Assembly: GCF_003315415.1 (NCBI RefSeq)
Contig: NZ_QNSB01000003.1
Location: 310,001 to 374,000, forward strand
Reading direction: 5' to 3'
DNA length: 64,000 nucleotides
Origin: Brevibacterium sanguinis
GTDB lineage: Bacteria > Actinomycetota > Actinomycetes > Actinomycetales > Brevibacteriaceae
How positions within the stretch are numbered: the first letter of the stretch is position 1; every line of letters starts with the position of its first letter. The notes under the pieces are model-generated. The model worked only from the letters and a program-made list of their open reading frames with translations, had not been told where the DNA came from and did not search any database. Position numbers and translations under genes: made by a program. Of the stretch, positions 29,957-37,471 are shown piece by piece.

Positions 29957-30381
29957 TGGGCAACTACAAAGGACCGCTCGATCGTCTTCTTGCGAAGACT
30001 CGTCGGGTTGATAGCGGGTGTCTTGAGTTCACTGGAGCACGAAGCTCCCAGGGGTACGGATTCGTCCGCATAAACGGGAAGAATCTGTATGCCCACCGGG
30101 TGAGCTATCAGCTGCAGGTTGGTCCGATTCCGGACGGCATGGTTATTGACCACTTGTGTCGGAACACGTCGTGCGTGGAGCCGACACACCTGGAGTCCGT
30201 CACTCCACAAGAAAACACTCTACGGGGCGTGAGCATCCAGGCAAACAACGCAAGAAAAACTCACTGCCTCAGGGGGCACCCCTTCGAGGGCGACAATCTG
30301 CGCATCGACACCACGGGCCGACGAATCTGCCGAACCTGCAAACGAGAAACTCAACGACGGCTAAGGAGTAGAAATGGGTAG
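29956..30381 (+). CDS. HNH endonuclease
   Basis: The 141-residue product matches HNH homing-type nucleases: AHRVSYQLQVGPIPDGMVID, then HLCRNTSCVEPTHLESV with the H-N-H core, and CLRGHPFEGDNLRI with IC..C near the end. It sits between the exonuclease and the probable annealing gene, as free-standing homing nucleases often do. An ATG at 29953 is an alternative start. Confidence 0.85.
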   Translation: MGNYKGPLDRLLAKTRRVDSGCLEFTGARSSQGYGFVRINGKNLYAHRVSYQLQVGPIPDGMVIDHLCRNTSCVEPTHLESVTPQENTLRGVSIQANNARKTHCLRGHPFEGDNLRIDTTGRRICRTCKRETQRRLRSRNG

Positions 30382-30892
30382 CCAATACAAAGGACCGATG
30401 GACTACATCGACGTCAGTACTCGCATCGTTGAATTCCGAGAGAAATACCCGGACGGTCGGTTGCGGCAGAAGGATGTGCAGTTCATCGACTTCGCCGGGA
30501 AATCGTGGGTGGTGTTCACCGCTGAGGCATGGCGTGATGCCGACGACCCTGCACCCGCTCACGGCACCGCATGGGAGCCTGTTCCCGGCCCAACGCAGTT
30601 CACCCGTGACAGTGAGCTGCAGAACGCGGAAACCGCCGCATGGGGTCGCGCAATGGTCGCTGCTCTCGCCGTTGACACGCGGAAGGGAATCGCATCATCG
30701 GAGGAAGTGCGGAACCGTCAGAAGCCGGAAGGACCGCCGCCCCGCAACTGGCAGGCGGAAGCTCTCGCATTGCAGAACGCTGGCAACGTCGAAGGGTTGA
30801 AAGCACTCGCTACGCAAGCGGCCAACCTGAAACTCGACACGGTGGTCAACGGCATTAACGGCATGATCCAGGCCATGACCGCGGAGAGCTGA
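30374..30892 (+). CDS. Probable single-strand annealing/recombination protein
   Basis: The 172-residue product contains NAETAAWGRAMVAALAVDTR followed by KGIASSEEVRNR, a pattern like the GRAL...GI...ASxEE segment of Erf/Sak-type annealing proteins and their small actinophage relatives. It lies one inserted HNH gene after the YqaJ exonuclease, the usual exonuclease-annealase pairing. The C-terminal 60 residues are a helical domain. The fold assignment is tentative. Confidence 0.55.
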   Translation: MGSQYKGPMDYIDVSTRIVEFREKYPDGRLRQKDVQFIDFAGKSWVVFTAEAWRDADDPAPAHGTAWEPVPGPTQFTRDSELQNAETAAWGRAMVAALAVDTRKGIASSEEVRNRQKPEGPPPRNWQAEALALQNAGNVEGLKALATQAANLKLDTVVNGINGMIQAMTAES

Positions 30893-30893
30893 C

Positions 30894-31244
30894 GTGGAGC
30901 TTACGCCCGTCAAAATCGAGCAACACATTCTCGGATTGTCGAACCGGATCGCGAACTCCGCAGCTGTCTGCAACGACCGTTACCTCGAGTTCCTCACTGC
31001 CGATCGTGAGTACGACCGGGCCTACGCTCAGGCGTTCATGAGTCATGACGGAGCGCAGGGGGAGAAACGGTACGCCGCCGAACTCGCCACCACAGAGGAA
31101 CGGGAACGCCGGGATGTTGCGGACGCCGCACACCGGTACGCAGACCGGCTCTCTAAAGCACTGCAGTCGGAGCTGCTGGCGTATCAGTCACTCAACAAAT
31201 CCCTGCTCGCCCAATACCAGGTGGCGGGAACCGGAGAACGGTAA
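30894..31244 (+). CDS. Coiled-coil phage protein, unknown
   Basis: The 116-residue product is almost wholly helical, with a long charged coiled coil (ERERRDVADAAHRYADRLSK). The GTG begins one base after the annealing-gene stop. Its position suggests a helper of recombination, but no family is recognised. Confidence 0.55.
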   Translation: MELTPVKIEQHILGLSNRIANSAAVCNDRYLEFLTADREYDRAYAQAFMSHDGAQGEKRYAAELATTEERERRDVADAAHRYADRLSKALQSELLAYQSLNKSLLAQYQVAGTGER

Positions 31245-31260
31245 CCACACACGAAACCAC

Positions 31261-31283
31261 GGGTCGCCTACGGGCGGCCCTTT
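31261..31283 (+). terminator. Terminator-like hairpin
   Basis: GGGTCGCC and GGCGGCCC form an 8-bp stem (one G-T pair) with loop TACG, followed by TTT. The downstream leader CATTTCAGGAGAAAACA (31286-31302) recurs exactly before ssb. Confidence 0.6.
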
Positions 31284-31301
31284 CGCATTTCAGGAGAAAA
31301 C

Positions 31302-31571
31302 ATGAGCACTATCCCACCCACCCCTGTTGTCGTCGTCGAACCACAGACCAGCCTCAAGGAAAACTTCTACCACTTCTGCGTGCTGCTCGTCGCCAGCATC
31401 CCTGTCACGTTGGCGTTCGCGGCGATCGCCTGGTGGCTCGGTCCGCTGATCTTCGAGGATGCGTACACGTTCTCGTTCTGGCAGACGTTCGCGCTGATCT
31501 TCTTTCTGCGGTGCATCGTCCCTCGCCCCATGTCTTTCCGGTACCAGCGTGGCCCGTGGGTGAAGCGGTGA
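31302..31571 (+). CDS. Small membrane protein, unknown
   Basis: The 89-residue product has two hydrophobic helices (FCVLLVASIPVTLAFAAIAW and FWQTFALIFFLRCIV) and a basic end. CAGGAGAAAA precedes the ATG. The stop overlaps the next start (GTGA). Role unknown; membrane proteins of this kind in early regions sometimes alter the host envelope. Confidence 0.55.
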   Translation: MSTIPPTPVVVVEPQTSLKENFYHFCVLLVASIPVTLAFAAIAWWLGPLIFEDAYTFSFWQTFALIFFLRCIVPRPMSFRYQRGPWVKR

Positions 31572-31957
31572 CCATCCCCGCCCCCATGCTTCGTCAGCTT
31601 GTCCTCCGCGACAACCTCACATGCCAATGGTGCGGCATCGAATACCCGGCCTTGCGCGGTTACCCGATCGTCCCGCACCACCGCCGTAACCGCGGAGCCG
31701 GGGGAGGGGTGCACCAGTTAGCCGAACTCGTGCTCGTGTGCAGTTCGCATAACGGGGAGTTCGAGGACGGGCTCAGGGACGAACCCCTCGAACGAGGATT
31801 CCGCATCCCCCGCAACAACATCGTCAGCGCCGAGAATGTGCCACTCATCGACTACACAGGCACACCGTGGCTGCTCACCAACCGTGGCACCAGGATCAGA
31901 GGAGATAGTGATGTGCCCCCGACCCAAATTCCAGATCAAACGTCATGGACCCCATGA
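31568..31957 (+). CDS. HNH nuclease-like protein
   Basis: The 129-residue product has NLTCQWCGIEYPALRGYPIV, then PHHRRNRGAGGG and LAELVLVCSSHNGEFEDGLR. CxxC, the H-R-R region and C..H.N fit an HNH domain with a zinc ribbon. It is the second HNH gene in this operon. GTGA overlap links it to the membrane protein upstream. Confidence 0.75.
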   Translation: MTIPAPMLRQLVLRDNLTCQWCGIEYPALRGYPIVPHHRRNRGAGGGVHQLAELVLVCSSHNGEFEDGLRDEPLERGFRIPRNNIVSAENVPLIDYTGTPWLLTNRGTRIRGDSDVPPTQIPDQTSWTP

Positions 31958-32090
31958 GTGGAGGGTGTACCTCCTGCTGTGCGACGGGAGAGTGCATGTG
32001 ACCACTGAGTCCACCGTGGATGCGGCGTTGACGGTCGCGTTGGACGAGATCGCGGCACGGAGACACAGGCCGATGGAGGTGACGGGGTGA
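31911..32090 (+). CDS. Small protein, unknown
   Basis: The 59-residue product (FQIKRHGPHEWRVYLLLCDG...) has a short beta-rich region and resembles the small nucleic-acid-binding proteins common in actinophages. AGAGGAGA precedes the start; the previous HNH frame overlaps it by 47 bases. GTG at 31908 is an alternative. Confidence 0.5.
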   Translation: MCPRPKFQIKRHGPHEWRVYLLLCDGRVHVTTESTVDAALTVALDEIAARRHRPMEVTG

Positions 32091-32356
32091 GCTTCATCCG
32101 CATCACCACCTACCACCCGGACGGCCGCATAGTCACGGGCGTCACTCAACAGGTGCACATCAGCGCACAGGAGGCGTTCGACCGGAGACTGGCGCGACTG
32201 AGGGTCGCACCGCAGGGGTTCGACGCCAACCGCGGGGACCTCACGATCCACCTCCACGCCACTGCCGTCGTCGAATACGAGCAGATGCTCGAGTACGCCG
32301 AGACCCTCGACGGGCTCGACAACCACCAACCAGCACTGCCGATGGAGGCGAAATGA
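32087..32356 (+). CDS. Small protein, unknown
   Basis: The 89-residue product begins SFIRITTYHPDGRIVTGVTQ and ends with an acidic, helical tail. Both ends overlap neighbours by four bases (GTGA, ATGA). No family is recognised. Confidence 0.5.
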   Translation: MSFIRITTYHPDGRIVTGVTQQVHISAQEAFDRRLARLRVAPQGFDANRGDLTIHLHATAVVEYEQMLEYAETLDGLDNHQPALPMEAK

Positions 32357-32916
32357 CCGAAGAATGGAAGCCAATTCCAGGCTGGGAGGGCGTCTACGAA
32401 GCGAGCTCGCTGGGCCGCATCAAGAGCCTCGCCCGCATCGTCCTCCGCGGCGGTCGTCCGATGAAGGTGGCCGAGAAGATTCTCAAGCCGAGTATCCACC
32501 ACACTGGCTACCGGCGTGTGATCCTCACCCGCGGCGGGGGACGATCCGAACGCTTGGTGCACTCCGTGATCGCAGAGACTTTCCACGGCCCGCGACCTGA
32601 AGGTTTGGAAGTCCGGCACCGCAACGGTGACAAGTCCGACAACTCCGCGGCGAACCTCGCCTACGGCACATCCGCGGAGAACAAGCAGGACATCCTCGAC
32701 CACGGGCGACACCCGCTCAAGAACCGCACCCACTGCCCAGCTGGGCATGAGCTCGTCGGCGACAACCTGGTTGCATGGGAGCTCGAGCGCGGGCACCGGA
32801 AGTGCCGTGCCTGTGCGTGCGCTCACTCGAAGGTGCACCATCACCGTGAGCTCGCCCCGCATTTCCAGGCGATCGCGGACGGCTACTACCAGGAGTTCGC
32901 AGGGGTGGCGGCGTGA
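32353..32916 (+). CDS. NUMOD4-HNH homing-type endonuclease
   Basis: The N-terminus EEWKPIPGWEGVYEASSLGR is a clear NUMOD4 motif; the HNH core is VRHRNGDKSDNSAANLAYGT, and a Cys/His-containing tail (HCPAGHELVGDN ... CRACACAHSK) may bind zinc. Such proteins are free-standing homing nucleases. At 187 residues the length is typical. It is directly upstream of the methyltransferases. Confidence 0.9.
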   Translation: MTEEWKPIPGWEGVYEASSLGRIKSLARIVLRGGRPMKVAEKILKPSIHHTGYRRVILTRGGGRSERLVHSVIAETFHGPRPEGLEVRHRNGDKSDNSAANLAYGTSAENKQDILDHGRHPLKNRTHCPAGHELVGDNLVAWELERGHRKCRACACAHSKVHHHRELAPHFQAIADGYYQEFAGVAA

Positions 32917-33920
32917 GTGAGTTGACTGTGACTGACCTGTTCTCCGGCTTCGGTGGGTCGAGTGTCGGCCTCGAGCATGCTGGCTACAAGACCGTGATCG
33001 CTGCGAACCACAACCCGCAGGCGGTCAAGAACCACCAGCTCAACCACCCGGACACTGAGCACCGGATCGCCAACCTCAGCGAGACCGATTTCCGCACGTT
33101 CCCGAGGACGAACCTCTGCTGGGCCTCCCCGTCGTGTGTCTGGCATACGCCGGCCGGTGGGCGGAAGAAGCTTCCCATCGTCGACGAGCTCCGACGCGAG
33201 GATGTTGGGGCAGTGGACAGGGCTACGGCGTTCGCTGTCGTCCAGGCAGCCGAGGTGCACGCCTACGAAGCGGTCATCGTTGAGAACGTCCCGGAGTTCC
33301 GCGATTGGGTGCTGTATCAGCCGTGGATTGGGATGATGCGCGTGCTGGGATACCGAGTTCAGGAGACCGTCATCGACGCCTACGACGTTGGCGCGGCTCA
33401 GTATCGGCGCCGTCTGTTCCTGGTGTTCACCGAGCATGGGGCTGTTGATCTGTCCCTGCCGGCCGCACCGCGGGTTCACGCCGATTCGATCCTCGAGCTC
33501 GGCGGGGAGAAGCGGGTCACGCGGCCCATGTACATCACCCCGCAACTCGAGCAGATCACCGAGGACGACGTGAGACACCTGGTGATGTACCGGAAGAATG
33601 CTCGAGCGCATCGCGCGGACAGTCGGCCGCTGGCGACGATCACCACGTCCGGCACGCATCACGGCGTGGCATACCGCAGCCGCGGCGAATTCTTCTACCG
33701 GATGCTCAGCGCTCGTGAGCTCGCCCGCGGGCAGGGGTTCCCCGACGACTTCCAATTCGCTGGGACCGTCTCGGAGATCAAGCGCGGCATCGGAAACGCG
33801 GTCGCCGTCCCGGTCGCCCGATTCCTGGGGGAGAGAGTCGCACAGGTCCAGGGATGGGTCACCCCACCCGCCGCTCGTGACCTTGTGGCCGCGTGCGCCG
33901 AAACACTGGGGGCGGCGTGA
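32913..33920 (+). CDS. DNA (cytosine-5) methyltransferase
   Basis: The 335-residue product has motif I DLFSGFGGSSVGLEHAG at residues 8-24, motif VI IVENVPEF (Glu124) and motif VIII YRRRLFLVF, plus RGQGFPDDF and IGNAV near the end, all in the right order. In the catalytic loop the usual PCQ is SPSCVWHTPAGG with Cys75 as the expected nucleophile. No restriction gene is adjacent, so it is a phage 'orphan' enzyme, perhaps protecting phage DNA. Confidence 0.9.
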   Translation: MSELTVTDLFSGFGGSSVGLEHAGYKTVIAANHNPQAVKNHQLNHPDTEHRIANLSETDFRTFPRTNLCWASPSCVWHTPAGGRKKLPIVDELRREDVGAVDRATAFAVVQAAEVHAYEAVIVENVPEFRDWVLYQPWIGMMRVLGYRVQETVIDAYDVGAAQYRRRLFLVFTEHGAVDLSLPAAPRVHADSILELGGEKRVTRPMYITPQLEQITEDDVRHLVMYRKNARAHRADSRPLATITTSGTHHGVAYRSRGEFFYRMLSARELARGQGFPDDFQFAGTVSEIKRGIGNAVAVPVARFLGERVAQVQGWVTPPAARDLVAACAETLGAA

Positions 33921-34678
33921 GCATCTACTACCAGGACGACAACGTGACCCTGTACCACGGGGACTGCGCCGAGGTGTTGCCCACCCTGGAGCCGGTGGAA
34001 CACATCATCACAGACCCCCCCTACTCGGAGCACGTTCATTCGAGCGCCAGGTCGCGGAGGATGCAGGCGGCCAACGACAGGGGCGGACGCTACGGAGCCG
34101 ACATTCGACGAAACGTCGACCTCGGGTTCGACCATCTCGACCCGAGCCTTCGGGCCGCGTGTGCGGCCGAGTTCGCGAGGATCGCTACACGGTGGGTGCT
34201 TGTGTTCTCTGACGTGGAATCCGACCACCTGTGGCGCGATGATCTGACCGCCGCCGGACTGGATTACGTGCGCACGGGCGCATGGATCAAGATCGGCTCG
34301 ACGCCCCAGTTCTCTGGCGACCGACCAGCTACCGGCTTCGAGGCAATCACCATCGCGCATCCGAAGGGGCGCAAACGGTGGAACGGCGGCGGGAAGCACG
34401 CCGTGTGGACGTTCCCGATCGTCCTCGACCGCGGGCGAACCGGTGGGGTCAGACTGCACACCACACAGAAGCCACAGGAACTCATGCACGAGCTCGTCGC
34501 CCAGTTCACCGACGAGGGCGAGACCATTCTGGACCCATTCGCCGGGAGCGGCACGACCCTTGCGGCGGCTCGAATGGTGGGGCGAAAATCCATCGGCATT
34601 GAGGCGAATGAACGGTACTGCGAGATCATCGCCCGCCGCCTCGACCAGGGCGTCCTCGACCTGGGAGGGATCGCATGA
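33917..34678 (+). CDS. DNA N4-cytosine/N6-adenine methyltransferase
   Basis: The 253-residue product has the catalytic DPPY at residues 33-36 and the SAM-binding FAGSGTTLAAARMVGR with GIEANERYCEIIARRL near the end. Motif IV before motif I is the beta-class order. It overlaps the cytosine-5 enzyme gene by GTGA, so the pair is made together. The target sequence cannot be predicted. Confidence 0.9.
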   Translation: MSIYYQDDNVTLYHGDCAEVLPTLEPVEHIITDPPYSEHVHSSARSRRMQAANDRGGRYGADIRRNVDLGFDHLDPSLRAACAAEFARIATRWVLVFSDVESDHLWRDDLTAAGLDYVRTGAWIKIGSTPQFSGDRPATGFEAITIAHPKGRKRWNGGGKHAVWTFPIVLDRGRTGGVRLHTTQKPQELMHELVAQFTDEGETILDPFAGSGTTLAAARMVGRKSIGIEANERYCEIIARRLDQGVLDLGGIA

Positions 34679-35097
34679 CCGCCTGCAAACTCGACGGTTG
34701 CGCGAAACCCGCCCACGCCCGTGGTTGGTGCATGAACCACTACAGCCAGTGGAACCGGGGCCAGACACCCACCCTGAACCCTCGCAACACCGTCCCCGCG
34801 AGCAAGGTTCGACCGCACCTGTTGGAGTTGCGGAAACTCCGCAAGTGGCGGGCGTTGGCGGAAATGATTGGGTGCTCGGAGCGGACTCTGATGACCCTGG
34901 CACGGCCTGACTCCAAACAGGTTGGGGTGAAGATCGCGGAGGCGATTCTCACTGAGGCGGGGATTGATTTGGATGTTTTGGATGAGGAACCGCAGCCGAA
35001 AATCTCGTGGCCGGAAGTCGCAGAGTACGCGAAAACCCCGGAGGGGCAGGAATTTATTGAGCAGTGCCGGACACTACGAACGGAGGAAGCAGCGTGA
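34675..35097 (+). CDS. Zinc-finger/HTH phage protein
   Basis: The 140-residue product starts with a Cys/His unit (CKLDGCAKPAHARGWCMNHY) of the type seen in phage DNA-binding proteins, followed by an HTH-like segment (LAEMIGCSERTLMTLARPDS). The acidic C-terminal part is unassigned. ATGA overlap links it to the methyltransferase gene. Confidence 0.6.
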   Translation: MTACKLDGCAKPAHARGWCMNHYSQWNRGQTPTLNPRNTVPASKVRPHLLELRKLRKWRALAEMIGCSERTLMTLARPDSKQVGVKIAEAILTEAGIDLDVLDEEPQPKISWPEVAEYAKTPEGQEFIEQCRTLRTEEAA

Positions 35098-35321
35098 GCA
35101 CCGAACTGGATGTGAGACCCACACCTACAGACCATGATGACGACGACAGCTACCTGCACACATGCTGCCCGCTGACGAACGGGCGATGGGCGTTGTGCGG
35201 GAGGAACGTTGCCGCCGAACCATGGGTGGATGACTGTGACGTGACGGATGAGGAATGTCCCGCGTGCGACGAGTTCTACGAGACAGACTTCTGTGCCCAC
35301 TGTGCGATGGGGGCCGAATGA
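35094..35321 (+). CDS. Small Cys-rich zinc-ribbon-like protein
   Basis: The 75-residue product has seven Cys, ending in ECPACDEFYETDFCAHCAMG with two CxxC pairs, so it probably binds zinc. GGAGGAAGCAGC precedes the GTG. Both ends overlap neighbours by four bases. Confidence 0.55.
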   Translation: MSTELDVRPTPTDHDDDDSYLHTCCPLTNGRWALCGRNVAAEPWVDDCDVTDEECPACDEFYETDFCAHCAMGAE

Positions 35322-35767
35322 CTGAGTACCTGCTCGACATCTGGGTTCCCGGCAGACCTGTCCCGCAAGGGTCACTGTCCCGCAACCGCGCCGGGGTCAC
35401 CTATCAGAAGAAGTCCCTTGTGGATTGGCGGAACCTCATCAACCAAGCCGCTGCGGATTACACGGGCACATGGTTCGGGGAGTGGGCACCACTGGATGAA
35501 CCTGTGGAGGTGATCGGCCGGTTCTACCTGCCCCGACCGAAGTCCGCGACCCGAGTTCACCCCACCGTGAGCCCGGATGTGGACAAGCTCGCGCGCGGTT
35601 TGTTGGATGCTCTCGCACCGAAGAGAAACCGGAAGATCGCAGACGGATCGTTCCTCGCGGACGATTCCCGTGTGATCCGACTCGACGTGACGAAAACATA
35701 CGCACACGGCCTCCCCGGCGACGGTGAGGTTCCTGGTGTGCGCGTGAAAGTGAGGAAGTACGAATGA
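35318..35767 (+). CDS. rusA: RusA-family Holliday junction resolvase
   Basis: The 149-residue product matches RusA: an IWVPGRPVPQGSL start, RFYLPRPKSATRVH, the acidic SPDVDKLARGLLDALA active-site block, and DDSRVIRLDVTKTY. It would resolve branched DNA from recombination and packaging. I start it at the ATG at 35318, which overlaps the preceding stop. Confidence 0.9.
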   Translation: MTEYLLDIWVPGRPVPQGSLSRNRAGVTYQKKSLVDWRNLINQAAADYTGTWFGEWAPLDEPVEVIGRFYLPRPKSATRVHPTVSPDVDKLARGLLDALAPKRNRKIADGSFLADDSRVIRLDVTKTYAHGLPGDGEVPGVRVKVRKYE

Positions 35768-36018
35768 TCACCGTGTACCAATCCCCGGGCTGCTCTGGCT
35801 GCCGGATGACGAAGATGGTCCTCGACCAGAAAGAGGTCACCTACGACACCGTTGACCTGACCCACAACGAAGGCGCGCTCCGTGCCGTGAAGTTCCTCGG
35901 CTACCAGAAAGCGCCTGTTGTCTGCGTCACCTACCCGGATGGGTCGAACGACCACTGGTATGGGTTCCGCCCGGACAAAATCCAGGAATACATCGACAAG
36001 ACGAAGGGCGCAGCATGA
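35764..36018 (+). CDS. Glutaredoxin/NrdH-like redox protein
   Basis: The 84-residue product has an N-terminal VYQSPGCSGCRMTKMVLDQK with the CxxC redox site, then APVVCV at the cis-Pro region and a thioredoxin-fold end. NrdH-type proteins give electrons to ribonucleotide reductase, so it may boost dNTP supply for phage DNA synthesis; no nrd genes are in the window. Confidence 0.85.
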   Translation: MITVYQSPGCSGCRMTKMVLDQKEVTYDTVDLTHNEGALRAVKFLGYQKAPVVCVTYPDGSNDHWYGFRPDKIQEYIDKTKGAA

Positions 36019-36173
36019 GCATCGGATTGAAAATCAACGACCCCGCTCTCAATGAGCGGATCAGGAACACGCCACAGGAGCGACATCAAGCTTCGTTGGC
36101 GATCGTGTCCGCACTCCCGCGGGAGGACGCGCGGATGATGCTGGAAATGCTCGGGCTGACGGGAAGGGAGTAG
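36015..36173 (+). CDS. Small protein, unknown
   Basis: The 52-residue product (LNERIRNTPQERHQASLAIV...) is a short helical protein, coupled by ATGA to the glutaredoxin gene. No function can be assigned. Confidence 0.5.
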   Translation: MSIGLKINDPALNERIRNTPQERHQASLAIVSALPREDARMMLEMLGLTGRE

Positions 36174-36175
36174 CA

Positions 36176-36352
36176 ATGGCACAGGTTGCAACAAAGGTCG
36201 AGCTGCTTCATGAGGTGGGCACTAGGTTCACTATTGGCGAGCTTCGGGACTTCATTGACCGCCTCGAGGCGGCCGAAAGCGACGACGACCTCGCGGTCTC
36301 AATTTCCCCTGCGGTGGATTCGATCGTCATCACAGGCTATGTGGAGGGGTAG
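36176..36352 (+). CDS. Small protein, unknown
   Basis: The 58-residue product has a helical start (VATKVELLHEVGTRFTIGEL) and an acidic ESDDDLAV segment. GGGAAGGGAG precedes the ATG, two bases after the previous stop. The next GTG overlaps its stop by one base. Confidence 0.5.
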   Translation: MAQVATKVELLHEVGTRFTIGELRDFIDRLEAAESDDDLAVSISPAVDSIVITGYVEG

Positions 36353-36744
36353 TGAGCACTAGAAGCGTCAGGCCTCACGAGCATGCTTACTACAGCGCAG
36401 GCCGGTGGCTCCTGAATCAGCTCTATGTCATCGGCTGGCCGGATCTGGAAATCATCAAGGTAGGAACAACTTCAGTGGGGAGGCGGCGATACGGTCCGTT
36501 CCTTGCTCGGGGTGGAGAAATGCTCAGCCTCGCCTCGTATCCAAGCTGTGAGCACTTGGATGAGGAATCTCGCCTGCAGTCTGAAATGAGGGCGCGGTGG
36601 CCGCCCGCATTCTCATCGAAGGTAGACGCATCCTCGGCGCTCGGCGGTCACGGTGGCGGGTACCTCGAATGCTTCCGCGTGCCGCTGTCCGATTGGCCGG
36701 AAGTGGTTGGGCTGCTGAGGGGAGTCAAGAATGGCGAAACTTAA
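36352..36744 (+). CDS. Possible GIY-YIG/T5orf172-like nuclease domain protein
   Basis: The 130-residue product has LYVIGWPDLEIIKVGTTSVG followed by RRRYGPF, similar to the YVI...IKIGxT...R pattern of T5orf172/Mug113-type GIY-YIG domains, and a conserved-looking Glu further on (CEHLDEESRLQSE). The similarity is short, so the assignment is tentative. It precedes the replication genes. Confidence 0.45.
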   Translation: MSTRSVRPHEHAYYSAGRWLLNQLYVIGWPDLEIIKVGTTSVGRRRYGPFLARGGEMLSLASYPSCEHLDEESRLQSEMRARWPPAFSSKVDASSALGGHGGGYLECFRVPLSDWPEVVGLLRGVKNGET

Positions 36745-37471
36745 GGGCCATCTGTTTGCTCGGCTGGCTCTAGATTACTTCGACCACCCTAAGATTGCCG
36801 CACTTTCAGACTCGGCGATCGTCGCACATCTGGAGATGATCGTCTACTCCCGCAGGTATCTCACGGACGGCCTGATTCCGATGCGGGTGGCAATGCGCTA
36901 CCCAGTGCCGACAGTAGACGAGTTGTGCTCGAATGATCCGTCGAATCCATCAGTGACGCGAAACGATGACGGTTCACTCATCCTTCATGATTACGGGGAT
37001 TTCCAGGAGCTCAAAAGCGATGTTGAGGATCGTCGCAGGTCAGGAAGGGATGCCGCCGAGAAGAGATGGTCGGGCAATGCGGGTGGCAATGCTAAGAGGA
37101 ATGCCCCCGGCAATGCCCCGAGGAATACAGAGACAGAGACAGAGACAGAGACAGAGATACCCCCTATATCCCCCAAGGGGGACAAGATGGAAGGTTTCGC
37201 CGAGTTCTGGGAAGTGTACCCACGGAAGGTCGCCAGGAAGGCGGCAATGGCAAAGTTCCCTAAATGCGTGAAGGAGGCTGGAGGCGTGCAGAAGCTCATC
37301 GACGCAGCCGAAGCCTACGCGCAGAGCGTGGAGGGGAGGCCGATTGAGAAGATCGCCCATCCCACCACCTGGCTCAACCAGGGCAGGTGGGACGACGAAC
37401 TCACACTCAACCTCGACGATGAAAGGAGTTCAGGATGGAGCGATCCACTTCCGAGAGCGAACGCGCACTGA
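36731..37471 (+). CDS. DnaD-like replisome organiser / helicase loader
   Basis: The 246-residue product has an N-terminal winged-helix-like region (residues 1-90), a Gly/Asn-rich and TE-repeat linker (residues 112-140), and a C-terminal EFWEVYPRKVARKAAMAKF domain typical of phage helicase-loader proteins, ending with PTTWLNQGRWDDE. It would bring DnaB to the phage origin. The dnaB gene overlaps its end by 37 bases. Confidence 0.75.
   Translation: MAKLKGHLFARLALDYFDHPKIAALSDSAIVAHLEMIVYSRRYLTDGLIPMRVAMRYPVPTVDELCSNDPSNPSVTRNDDGSLILHDYGDFQELKSDVEDRRRSGRDAAEKRWSGNAGGNAKRNAPGNAPRNTETETETETEIPPISPKGDKMEGFAEFWEVYPRKVARKAAMAKFPKCVKEAGGVQKLIDAAEAYAQSVEGRPIEKIAHPTTWLNQGRWDDELTLNLDDERSSGWSDPLPRANAH
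37127..37156 (+). repeat. Hexanucleotide repeat (ACAGAG)5 in the loader gene
   Basis: Five perfect copies of ACAGAG code for a run of Thr-Glu in the linker of the helicase loader. Because the unit is 6 bases, changes in copy number keep the frame and only change linker length. Confidence 0.9.

Noticed and set aside
37127..37156. CRISPR-like short repeats
   Set aside because: Contiguous hexamers inside a gene without spacers; a microsatellite. No CRISPR array was seen in the window.
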